A DNA stretch of 64,000 bases, taken from the NCBI RefSeq assembly GCF_042693015.1, contig NZ_CP170544.1, forward strand, positions 2,418,001 to 2,482,000, written 5' to 3'. The DNA is from Sphingomonas_E sp042693015. GTDB lineage: Bacteria > Pseudomonadota > Alphaproteobacteria > Sphingomonadales > Sphingomonadaceae. The notes under the pieces were generated by a model. It was given only the letters and a program-made list of their open reading frames with translations, did no database searches and was not told the DNA's origin. This document shows, one piece after another, positions 34,001 through 41,588 of this stretch; position 1 is the stretch's first letter, and every line of letters begins with the position of its first letter. Both the position numbers and the translations under genes were made by a program.

Positions 34001-34930
34001 TCACTTTTCGTTGGCGGTTGCGGCCATTTCCAGGGTGGCGAGACGTTCCGAACAAATCGCGTGTACGACCCTTCCCAGCTCCTCGATGCGCTCGGCCAGC
34101 CAGCCGAGTTCTTCCTCGCTGATGCGATAATGTTTCGAGTAGCGCGCCTTTACATAGGCGTCCTTGAGCTTCTCGAACTTCGAGCGGTCGCGTCGCGTCC
34201 CGCGCGGCCAGACGTGGACGAGACGGATATCTATCTGCTCGGCCTGCGTCCGCAGGAAACCAAGATTGTGGACATGCGGCGAGTAGAAGGTCGAGACCAG
34301 AAGAACGCAATTGTAGAGCCGCTCGGCGGCTTGATGCATGTCGAAGGCAGCGTCCTTCAAATAGCCTTTCGACACATCAAACTTCGCAATCTCGAAGCGC
34401 TTTAACCCGCTTGGCAACCACTCCTCGAAGTATTCCCTGGCCATCGCCAGCGCAGCATCCGGCGTCTTGGGCCGGGGCTGGTGCAGTTCGCTGTCGTCGA
34501 GCTGGTAAAGGGCGATGCCTTCGCGGGCGACGTCCATGAAGAAATAGCGGCCATGGGCGAGGCCGTCATTCACCTCCTGGAGCGTGTGGACGATGAAATG
34601 CACTGGTGTGCGGAGCGACTTCGTGATCGCCACCTCACGGTTCAATCGTTCCTCGGCCTTTGCCCAATATTGCGCGCGGTCGGCGACATGCTTGTTGTTG
34701 ACGATGATCAGCAGATCAAAGTCCGAGCGATAGCCCTTCGCCGTGTGGGGCTCGTCGACCCAGCCCCCACGCGCGTGGCTGCCATAGAGGATGATCTTGA
34801 GAACGCGGCCCAGCTTGCGCCGACCCGTCGCCAGCATCGCGACGTCGTTGAACTCCTCGAACAGGATCGCGACCACGCGCTCGAGTTCGCGCTGCTTGGA
34901 CGCCGGCAGATGGTCGAGGTCGGTTCGCAT
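34001..34930 (-). CDS. MNT-HEPN protein: nucleotidyltransferase fused to HEPN
   Basis: About 309 residues. The N-terminal nucleotidyltransferase has YGSHARGGW followed by SDFDLLIIV, the GSx-DxD core that binds metal and NTP. The C-terminal HEPN part (about 170-300) has DMHQAAERLYNCVLL and a basic YSKHYR segment. Both domains in one chain are typical of a family widespread on alphaproteobacterial plasmids and integrative elements. In two-protein systems MNT and HEPN act as antitoxin and toxin; whether this fusion does so is unknown. GGGAAGAG before the ATG at 34930 sets the start. Confidence 0.8.
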   Translation of the reverse strand: MRTDLDHLPASKQRELERVVAILFEEFNDVAMLATGRRKLGRVLKIILYGSHARGGWVDEPHTAKGYRSDFDLLIIVNNKHVADRAQYWAKAEERLNREVAITKSLRTPVHFIVHTLQEVNDGLAHGRYFFMDVAREGIALYQLDDSELHQPRPKTPDAALAMAREYFEEWLPSGLKRFEIAKFDVSKGYLKDAAFDMHQAAERLYNCVLLVSTFYSPHVHNLGFLRTQAEQIDIRLVHVWPRGTRRDRSKFEKLKDAYVKARYSKHYRISEEELGWLAERIEELGRVVHAICSERLATLEMAATANEK

Positions 34931-34940
34931 GTGGCTCTTC

Positions 34941-34972
34941 CCTAACAAGAAGATGGCCTAACAAGAAGATGG
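34941..34972 (+). repeat. perfect 16-base tandem duplication
   Basis: CCTAACAAGAAGATGG occurs at 34941-34956 and again immediately at 34957-34972. On the minus strand it lies between the hairpin at 34971-35010 and the MNT-HEPN start, so it may be a local slip duplication next to the terminator. Confidence 0.9.
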
Positions 34973-35010
34973 CGCCGATACGACCGCTGGAACGCGGTCG
35001 TATCGGCGCC
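34971..35010 (-). terminator. 17-bp hairpin terminator after the ArdC operon
   Basis: A perfect 17-bp stem (34971-34987 with 34994-35010) and six-base loop. On the minus strand it is followed by a T-rich ATCTTCTTGTT. It lies four bases past the stop of the small gene at 35014 and closes the ArdC transcript. Confidence 0.8.
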
Positions 35011-35013
35011 GGC

Positions 35014-35229
35014 TCAGGGGAAAGCCCCACCCTCCCCCAATGCCCGGTCGAACGAGACGAGCGCCGCGGCCAGCCGGCGCTCGACCTCTGCCACGTCGAT
35101 CCCCAATTCTACGGCCAGCGCGGCAAGCTCCACACCCGAAGCGTGAAGCGCCAGCACCTCGGCCTCCTCCGCCGGAAGGCTCGCCCAGGCGCGGCGCAGC
35201 CGCGCTAATGGCCGATCGTGCCGGTTCAT
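35014..35229 (-). CDS. small sigma-region-4-like protein coupled to ardC
   Basis: A 71-residue protein whose start overlaps the ardC stop (ATGA). The pattern LPAEEAEVLALHASGVELAALAVELGID resembles the helix-turn-helix of sigma region 4 or its relatives (the acidic LPxEEAEVL word followed by a DNA-recognition helix). It lacks other sigma regions. It is likely translated together with ArdC and could be a small regulator; function is unknown. Confidence 0.55.
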   Translation of the reverse strand: MNRHDRPLARLRRAWASLPAEEAEVLALHASGVELAALAVELGIDVAEVERRLAAALVSFDRALGEGGAFP

Positions 35230-36128
35230 GGCCGCACCTCGCGACGCTGGCCCATGATCCACTGCGCTGCCTTCGCGGCCTGCGCGGCAGCGCGGAAAAT
35301 CGCGCGCTCGTCTGCTCCGATATAATCGGCCCATGTCGCCAGATAGTCGGCGTGGCGCACGGTTGGCCGGATATTGAGTTCAGCGCAGACGAAAGCGCTG
35401 GCAATCTCGGCGACCAGCTCTTCCTTCGCATATTCGATTGAACCAAAGCGCCCCGACTGATCGCGCGCGAGGCGCGAGCGGTGTCCTGTCCAGTGGCCAA
35501 GCTCATGGAAGGTGGTGCGATACCAGTCGATCTGGTGATGAAAGGCTTGAGAAGGCGGCACCTGAATGAAGTCGCCGCCCGGATGATAAAAGGCCTTGTC
35601 GCCACCGACACGCAGATCGGCACCGGTGTTGCGAATGATCTCCTCGGCCACCGGCACGATCTCGCGCGGCGGCAAGGATTCGACGCCCTGCCGCACGATT
35701 TCGGGCAGACCGTCGCACTGGTCGACATTGAAGACGGTGAAGCGCTTCAGGAACGGAATGCTGCGGGGATCGTCGCCGTCGCGTTCGGCCCGTGCCCTCT
35801 CGCCATCCGGGCAGAAGCGGTCGGCATAACAGACAGTCACGCCTCGCTCGCCGGGCCGCACATGTCCGCCCAGCTCGCGTGCCTGCCGGTAGGTGAGCCA
35901 GCCTTGCGAGCCATAGCCGAACCGGACGACCGCGCCCCAGAGGATCAGGACATTGATCCCCGAATAAGGCCGATGGCTCGCCGCATTGCGCGGCATGCCC
36001 ACACAGGCCTTCGCCCTGTCCCACGGCTGCACCCATGGCAGCCGGCCTTCACCCATTTCGGCAAGGATCGCGCGCGTCACCTCACCATAGAGACTCCCTC
36101 GCCCTTCCCTGCCTTGCCGCCGGTGCAT
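35226..36128 (-). CDS. ardC: ArdC-family antirestriction protein
   Basis: About 300 residues from the ATG at 36128; the frame stays open to 36326, but the upstream part is low-complexity Arg/Gly. The N-terminal domain is the ArdC ssDNA-binding region (YSGINVLILWG, GWLTYRQARELGGHVRPGERG). The C-terminal part is a zincin-like metallopeptidase with HELGHWTGH and, downstream, EELVAEI supplying the third ligand. ArdC proteins protect incoming plasmid DNA from host restriction and are typical cargo of conjugative elements. This fits the traG and MNT-HEPN genes around it. Confidence 0.85.
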   Translation of the reverse strand: MHRRQGREGRGSLYGEVTRAILAEMGEGRLPWVQPWDRAKACVGMPRNAASHRPYSGINVLILWGAVVRFGYGSQGWLTYRQARELGGHVRPGERGVTVCYADRFCPDGERARAERDGDDPRSIPFLKRFTVFNVDQCDGLPEIVRQGVESLPPREIVPVAEEIIRNTGADLRVGGDKAFYHPGGDFIQVPPSQAFHHQIDWYRTTFHELGHWTGHRSRLARDQSGRFGSIEYAKEELVAEIASAFVCAELNIRPTVRHADYLATWADYIGADERAIFRAAAQAAKAAQWIMGQRREVRP

Positions 36129-36961
36129 CGCCGCCTTGCCGGCTCCTCGCCCGGCCGGCCGCTCTCGCCGCAGCGAAGCACTGCGCCGCTCCTCGTCTCC
36201 GGTTCGATCGCGGGCGGCGCTTCGATCCCGATTGCCCAGTCGATCCTCCCCTGCCCGCCTTGCGTCCTGCCCGTCGCTGTCCAGACCTCCGAGGCCCACG
36301 CCACGCCCGCTATCGTTCCTGCCCATGATCCTGCTCCCGTTCCCAAAACCGCAACCGGCCCCGGATGGGCGGGGTGGGCGGCAAGGAGCGGGACGGCAGG
36401 TCCGCCGATCGAGGTGGGCCGCACCCGCAGGAAGCCAGCGCGAAGCGCTGGCTTCAAGGGCCGAAGCAAAGCGGAGGACCCGCGGATACGCGGGTTGCGG
36501 CCCGCCGCGGCGGACCTAGAGGCGCGCTCCGCCCACCCCGCCCGGCCGCGGCCGGTCAACCAGCAGGCGCCGCCGCGCGAGTCCCCGCCGGGGACCGCGC
36601 GGCGTCCTCATTGCCCCGTCAGGCCTGAGTGCGTCCGCGGATCGAGAGGCCAAGGCAGGCAGTTCTGGCGCGCCCCGTTTCGGTCCATCGCAGGACGGAA
36701 CAGCAGCAAACGCCCTGGCGCCAATCGTGAAGGCCGCCACGCACCCGCCTGCCATTGCGCGCCGACCTCATCTGACGACCGTTGTCATCAAGGTTCCGCA
36801 GCGAATGATCTCCCGGACCATCGGACACCCTCCACAACCGCGTAGTGGCGCGCACGCACCTATCAATAAAGCTCGTTGTGCCAGCCAGCCTGTCGGCCGA
36901 CCCTCGAAGCCGTGATCCATGGGCCGCGTGTTGAGCCCATGACGTTGCGAGAGGATCCGGC
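36129..36961. other. 833-base very GC-rich stretch without a supported gene
   Basis: Long frames exist on both strands but read as Arg/Pro/Gly-rich shadow products without ribosome sites. A perfect hairpin lies at 36431-36455. The Rieske gene's ribosome site (GAGAGG) is at the right end. The stretch marks the change from element-type genes to the catabolic island. Confidence 0.55.
36431..36455. terminator. perfect 11-bp hairpin in the gene-free GC-rich stretch
   Basis: An 11-bp stem (36431-36441 with 36445-36455) and a three-base loop. No T-run follows on either strand. It could be a terminator or the remains of a repeat. Confidence 0.35.
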
Positions 36962-38344
36962 ATGAGCGATATCGCCCAACTGCAGCGCGATCATTTCCCG
37001 GGCCGCACCTATCGGGATATTGCGCGGGCCGATGGCGAGCAGCTGCCGCCGGTGATCGAGCATCAAAGCAATCCGGAGCAATCGACCGAAGATATTCCGT
37101 TCGAACGCTATACGAGCCGCGCCTTCTTCGATCGCGAGATGCGCCAGATGTGGCGCAAGGTCTGGCAATTTGCCTGCCGGGACGAGCATGTTCCTGAAGT
37201 CGGTGACTATTATGTCTATGATATCGGTCGCTTCTCACTGGTGATCGTGCGCACCGACGAGGGCCTGCGCGCCTATCACAACTCCTGCCTCCATCGCGGA
37301 ACCAAGTTGAAGCCTTCGGGCAGCAACGGCTGGAGCGGATCGATCCAATGCCCGTTCCATGGCTGGCAATGGAATCTCGACGGCACGATCAGGCACATCC
37401 CCTGCGACTGGGAATTTCCGCAGCTCGATCGTGCGAAAGCTTGCTTGCCGCAGGCTCGCGTCGAAAGCTGGAACGGCTTCATCTTCGTCAACTTCGATCG
37501 CGAGGCGGCTCCCCTCCTCGACTATCTGGAGGTGTTGCCCGAGCATTTCGCGCGGTGGGACATGTCCAACTGGTACGTACACACCCATGTCCAGAAACGG
37601 CTGCCGGGCAACTGGAAGCTCGCGCAGGAAGCCTTCATGGAGGCCTATCACACGCCGGTCGCGCATCCGGAAATGACGCATGTCGTCAGCGACCATAACA
37701 TGCAGCACGACATCTTCTCCGACCATGTCAGTCGCGACCTGTGCGCCATGGCGAGCCCCAGCCCGACATCGACCCTGGAGCGGAGCGAGCAGGAGCTGCT
37801 CGACAGCATGCTCGTCGGCGATCGCAGCACTGTCGGCGAACGCGTGATCGTTCCCGACGGCAAATCCGCGCGGTGGACCATGGCGGAGCAGCTTCGCCGC
37901 CAGATGGCGGCCACCTATGGCCTCGATTATTCGGAGCGCACGGTTCCGGAGATGATCGACTCCCTCAAATACAACATATTCCCAAATCTCTTCATCTATC
38001 CGTCGGTCGGCTTGCCCCTGATCCAGCAGTTCCGGCCCGACGGCGACGACCATGATCGCTGCCTGTTCGACCAGATGGTGCTGCGGCCCAAACCCACCGA
38101 CGGCTCGGATTTCGAGGTAGCGGACGTGATCCGCATCGAGGAGCACCAGTCCTACACCGAGGTCGAGGGGATGGACCCCTTCCTCGCGCACGTCCTCGAC
38201 CAGGACACGGATATCATGCGCTGGCAGCGCGAAGGCATGTATGCGAGCGAAAAGGGCGCGGAGACGCTGTCCGTCTACCAGGAATCGCGCATCCGCCACC
38301 TGCACCAGACGCTCGACAAGTATCTGGCGCAGGCCCCGCAATGA
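36962..38344 (+). CDS. Rieske non-heme iron ring-hydroxylating oxygenase, alpha subunit
   Basis: A 460-residue oxygenase subunit. The Rieske [2Fe-2S] ligands are Cys109, His111, Cys130 and His133 (CLH and CPFH, 18 residues between pairs). The catalytic iron site is in the C-terminal domain, seen as EAYHTPVAHPEM. The reaction expected is NAD(P)H-driven mono- or dihydroxylation of a cyclic substrate. No ferredoxin or classical reductase gene is in the window; an FMN reductase at 40780 could help, or partners lie elsewhere. It heads a tight run, with its stop overlapping the next start (ATGA). GAGAGG upstream sets the start. Confidence 0.9.
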   Translation: MSDIAQLQRDHFPGRTYRDIARADGEQLPPVIEHQSNPEQSTEDIPFERYTSRAFFDREMRQMWRKVWQFACRDEHVPEVGDYYVYDIGRFSLVIVRTDEGLRAYHNSCLHRGTKLKPSGSNGWSGSIQCPFHGWQWNLDGTIRHIPCDWEFPQLDRAKACLPQARVESWNGFIFVNFDREAAPLLDYLEVLPEHFARWDMSNWYVHTHVQKRLPGNWKLAQEAFMEAYHTPVAHPEMTHVVSDHNMQHDIFSDHVSRDLCAMASPSPTSTLERSEQELLDSMLVGDRSTVGERVIVPDGKSARWTMAEQLRRQMAATYGLDYSERTVPEMIDSLKYNIFPNLFIYPSVGLPLIQQFRPDGDDHDRCLFDQMVLRPKPTDGSDFEVADVIRIEEHQSYTEVEGMDPFLAHVLDQDTDIMRWQREGMYASEKGAETLSVYQESRIRHLHQTLDKYLAQAPQ

Positions 38345-38844
38345 GCCGTCAGGAACCGCTGGCCCAGGGCGTCCACCATGTCGCCGTGTCGGTTCCAGAC
38401 ATCGCGCGCGCACGGGAGTTCTACATCGACCTGCTGGGTGCGGAGGAGTTGGCCCAGACCGAGTGGGAGGAGGGCAACGTCTTCATCAACGAGATTGTGG
38501 GTCTGCCCGACTGTTCCGGTCGGCAATTCATGGCGCGGCTGGGCAATGCCTTTATCGAGGTGTTCGAATATCTGACGCCGCGCTCGACTGCGCAGGACGA
38601 GAACCGCCCCGTCAACCGGTTCGGCTATACTCATTTCGGCCTCCAGGTCGCAGATATCGACCTGGTCTATGCCCGCATGGTGGAAGCAGGCATCCGCTTC
38701 CACTGCCCACCGCGACATTCCGGCGGGGAGGAAGCGCAGGACGGACGCCGGCAGGGCTTCCGTTCCACCTATGGCCGGGATTTTTTCGGCAATGTGTTCG
38801 AGCTGATCGAAGTCGGCGAGAACAGTGCGATCCCGGCGCTTTGA
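38341..38844 (+). CDS. VOC/glyoxalase-fold protein
   Basis: A 167-residue vicinal-oxygen-chelate protein. The metal-ligand pattern His-Glu-His-Glu is seen as VHHVAVSV, IEVFEY, YTHFGLQV and NVFELIEV, as in methylmalonyl-CoA epimerase-like and related VOC enzymes. That fits isomerisation or lyase chemistry on an oxygenated intermediate; ring cleavage is possible but not indicated. The start overlaps the Rieske gene stop by four bases, implying coupled translation and a step soon after oxygenation. Confidence 0.85.
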   Translation: MSRQEPLAQGVHHVAVSVPDIARAREFYIDLLGAEELAQTEWEEGNVFINEIVGLPDCSGRQFMARLGNAFIEVFEYLTPRSTAQDENRPVNRFGYTHFGLQVADIDLVYARMVEAGIRFHCPPRHSGGEEAQDGRRQGFRSTYGRDFFGNVFELIEVGENSAIPAL

Positions 38845-39698
38845 CGGTCGCAGGTGCCACGGTCGCGTTTGAAACGCTGGCGACCGGCTTTGCCTTTTGC
38901 GAAGCTCCCCGGACGGGGGACGACGGCACCGCCTTTTTCAGCGACCTGACCGGCGGCGGCTATCATGCCTGGGATCCCGACGGCCGAATGCGCACCGTGC
39001 TCGCCGACCGCATGTGGATCGGCGGCGCCGTGTTCGATGAGAGTGGCGCAATCGTACTTGGTGGCAAGGGGGGCCTGGTAATGGTCGATCCCGCCAGCGG
39101 TGACGAGAGAACCTTGCTCGATGCGATCGCCGGCCACTCGATCGTCGCGGTCAATGACATCGAGGCCGATGCGCATGGCCATCTGTTCGGCGGGACGATC
39201 GACTTCGCGGCGATCTTCAGCGGCGGCACACCTGCTCCCGGCCTGTTCTTCCGGCTCGATGCGGCGGGCGAGGTCGTGGTCCTGCGCGATGATGTGGTCG
39301 CGTCCAACGGCATCGGCTTCAGCCCCGATGGCGCGTGGCTCTATCATAGCGAATCCACCATCGGCGTCTGGCGCTGGAAAATGGGCGACGATGGGTTGCC
39401 ATTCGGCCAGGAGCTGATTGTGGAGGTCGCGGATTGCGACGGCCTCGCCGTGGACTGCGAAGGCAGCGTCTGGATCGCCTGCTGGGAAAAGGCAGAACTT
39501 CGCCGCTATCGTCCCGACGGAACGCTCGATCGGCGGATGAAGCTGCCGTTCGCATCGGTTACCAGCCTCGCCTTCGGCGGCCCCGACCTCACTGAATTGT
39601 TCGTCACGACCGCCGGTCACGGCACTTCCCGAACGGGTGGCCTGATCCGGCTGAACCCCGGCGTTGCCGGCCTGCCCGTCCACAAGAGCAGATTGTAG
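38841..39698 (+). CDS. SMP-30/gluconolactonase/LRE family lactonase
   Basis: About 285 residues if started at the TTG at 38841, which overlaps the preceding stop; no ATG or GTG exists nearby in frame. It has the six-bladed propeller features of SMP-30 lactonases: FCEAPR near the start (first metal ligand Glu), VNDIEADAHGHLFGGT, SNGIGFSPDG and CDGLAVDCEGSVW (Asn and Asp ligands). The expected reaction is hydrolysis of a lactone, perhaps formed after ring oxygenation. It sits in the tight Rieske-VOC run. Confidence 0.8.
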   Translation: MTVAGATVAFETLATGFAFCEAPRTGDDGTAFFSDLTGGGYHAWDPDGRMRTVLADRMWIGGAVFDESGAIVLGGKGGLVMVDPASGDERTLLDAIAGHSIVAVNDIEADAHGHLFGGTIDFAAIFSGGTPAPGLFFRLDAAGEVVVLRDDVVASNGIGFSPDGAWLYHSESTIGVWRWKMGDDGLPFGQELIVEVADCDGLAVDCEGSVWIACWEKAELRRYRPDGTLDRRMKLPFASVTSLAFGGPDLTELFVTTAGHGTSRTGGLIRLNPGVAGLPVHKSRL

Positions 39699-39718
39699 CG
39701 CACAGAAGGTATCGCACC

Positions 39719-40546
39719 ATGGACCTCGAGCTTGCCGGCAAGAAGGTGATCGTAAGCGCCGCCACGCGAGGCGTTGGCCGCGCGGTCGTCGAGCGGTTTC
39801 TCGATGAAGGTGCTACCGTCGCGTTCTGTGGTCGCCGAGCCCGCGGCACGGATCCCAATCCTACCGACGCCGATATCATCGCCAATCCACTGATGGGCGA
39901 CGGGGTCGATGACGCGGTAGAAGCCTTGAGCAGCCGCGGCACGGTCTATGGCTCGGTCGTCGATTGTGGCGATGCTCTCCAAGTCAGTCGCTGGGTGGCC
40001 AAGGCCGCGGACCAGATGGGCGGGATCGACATTGTCGTGTCCGCCGCCAGCGCGCTCGGCGGCATACCCCGCTCGATGAAAGGGTGGGACCTCAACTACG
40101 ATATCGATCTCAAATCGGCGGTCGCGATGTGGGATGCGGCCTACCCTTTTCTCAAGGCGGCCGCCCCGTCGGCCTTCGTCCAGATCGGAACGATCACGGC
40201 CTTCGAGAACCACACGTTCGTCGGTAGCGGGTTCAGCTATGGCGCGATCAAGGCGGCGCTGATCAACTATGTCCACCAGCTTGCGCTGGAGTTCATGGGC
40301 GAGGGCATACGCTGCAATTGCGTATCCCCGGGCCCGACTCAGATGCCCGGCGGATCCTGGGACTTTCTCGAACGCGAAATGCCCGAGTACTACGCCGCCA
40401 ACCTGTCCCGCCAGCCATCCGGCCGGTTCGGTAGACCGGACGAGATCGCCGATGCCGTCGCTTATCTCGCCAGTTCCCGAGCGTCCTGGATCACCGGCGT
40501 CAACCTCACGGTAGATGGCGGGTTCACCCGCAACGTCAAATATTGA
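39719..40546 (+). CDS. short-chain dehydrogenase/reductase (SDR)
   Basis: A 275-residue SDR with nucleotide motif AATRGVGRA near residues 15-23, an SAASALGG core strand in the NNAG position, the catalytic YGAIK, and the DGGFTRN end. The Tyr-Lys pair is intact. It would oxidise an alcohol or reduce a ketone with NAD(P). It lies 20 bases after the lactonase gene and belongs to the same probable transcript as the Rieske gene. Confidence 0.9.
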   Translation: MDLELAGKKVIVSAATRGVGRAVVERFLDEGATVAFCGRRARGTDPNPTDADIIANPLMGDGVDDAVEALSSRGTVYGSVVDCGDALQVSRWVAKAADQMGGIDIVVSAASALGGIPRSMKGWDLNYDIDLKSAVAMWDAAYPFLKAAAPSAFVQIGTITAFENHTFVGSGFSYGAIKAALINYVHQLALEFMGEGIRCNCVSPGPTQMPGGSWDFLEREMPEYYAANLSRQPSGRFGRPDEIADAVAYLASSRASWITGVNLTVDGGFTRNVKY

Positions 40547-40779
40547 GGCTTCGCGATACCTGTGACGTCGCGGTCATCCGGGCCCATCCGCGGCCAAGCT
40601 GCTCCAGCCTTGCGTCAATCCGCACGCCGGATCTGCAGCCACACCCGGACGTCGCTGCAATCATGTCGGGAGGGTCGATCTCCAGCCCTGTCGAAAGAGG
40701 GGTTCGCATGGCCTCGAATATTGCTGCGGGGACATAACCGCCGGACGTCGTCAACTGCGCCGGTGCCAGGGAGACACTG

Positions 40780-41388
40780 ATGCCGCGTTCCTCTTCAGCA
40801 CGGCCATTCATCGTCGGGATAGGGGGCACGGCGAGCGCCAATTCCTCGACCGAACAGGCCCTGGCGATCGCCCTCGCATCGGCCGAGCGCGCCGGGGCCG
40901 AGGTGAAGCTTTTCGGTGCTGCGACCTTGGCAGCGCTGCCGCATTACATGACCGAGGAGAGCACGACTTCGTCCGAGGGCAAGGAACTGGTGGAAGCGAT
41001 CCGCCGCGCCGATGGCGTGATCGTCGCCAGCCCCGGCTATCACGGCTCGATCTCGGGCCTCGTCAAGAATGCCATCGATTATCTGGAAGAAACCTCGAAG
41101 GATGCGCGCGTCTATCTGGACGGTGTTCCGGTGGGCCTGATCGCCACAGCCTATGGCTGGCAGGCGACCGGCAGCACGCTCGCCACTCTGCGTTCGGTCG
41201 TTCATGCGCTGCGCGGTTGGCCAACGCCACTGGGCGCCGCCATCAATAGCTCGGGCGGGATCTTCAAGGGCGGCGTGTGCAGCGACGCTGGCGCCACCAA
41301 TCAGCTCGAACTGGTCGGCTGTCAGGTCGTCGAATTTGCGCGGTTCAGTCGGGCCCGACCTGAAGTGGAAGAGACCGAAGCGGCCTGA
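40780..41388 (+). CDS. NAD(P)H-dependent FMN reductase
   Basis: A 202-residue flavodoxin-like FMN reductase. The N-terminus FIVGIGGTASANSSTEQAL and the SPGYHGSISGLVKNAIDYLE segment are typical of the NADPH-dependent FMN reductase family, which makes reduced flavin for oxygenases. It could feed the P450, LLM or Rieske enzymes in the cluster, but the true partner is unknown. A 233-base gap separates it from the preceding SDR, so it may have its own promoter. Confidence 0.85.
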   Translation: MPRSSSARPFIVGIGGTASANSSTEQALAIALASAERAGAEVKLFGAATLAALPHYMTEESTTSSEGKELVEAIRRADGVIVASPGYHGSISGLVKNAIDYLEETSKDARVYLDGVPVGLIATAYGWQATGSTLATLRSVVHALRGWPTPLGAAINSSGGIFKGGVCSDAGATNQLELVGCQVVEFARFSRARPEVEETEAA

Positions 41389-41588
41389 TTCCGGCAGGCT
41401 TCATGCCCGTCCCGCCGGGCACCCCCGAACTCTCCACGTCAAACTGCATTGCCGGCTGGAGCCGCGCTGGCGCCCCGATCCATTTGTCGGTCGGTAAAAT
41501 TGCCGCCTATCCCAAGAAAGGGCGCTGCCCCTGCGCGCCCGCCCATCCTCTCCGCCAGAAACAAGAATTCCACATCGGGGAGGACAGG

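Noticed and set aside
35481..36845. 454-codon plus-strand frame crossing ardC and the GC-rich stretch
   Set aside because: It overlaps a clearly identified gene and becomes Pro/Arg-rich without domain features.
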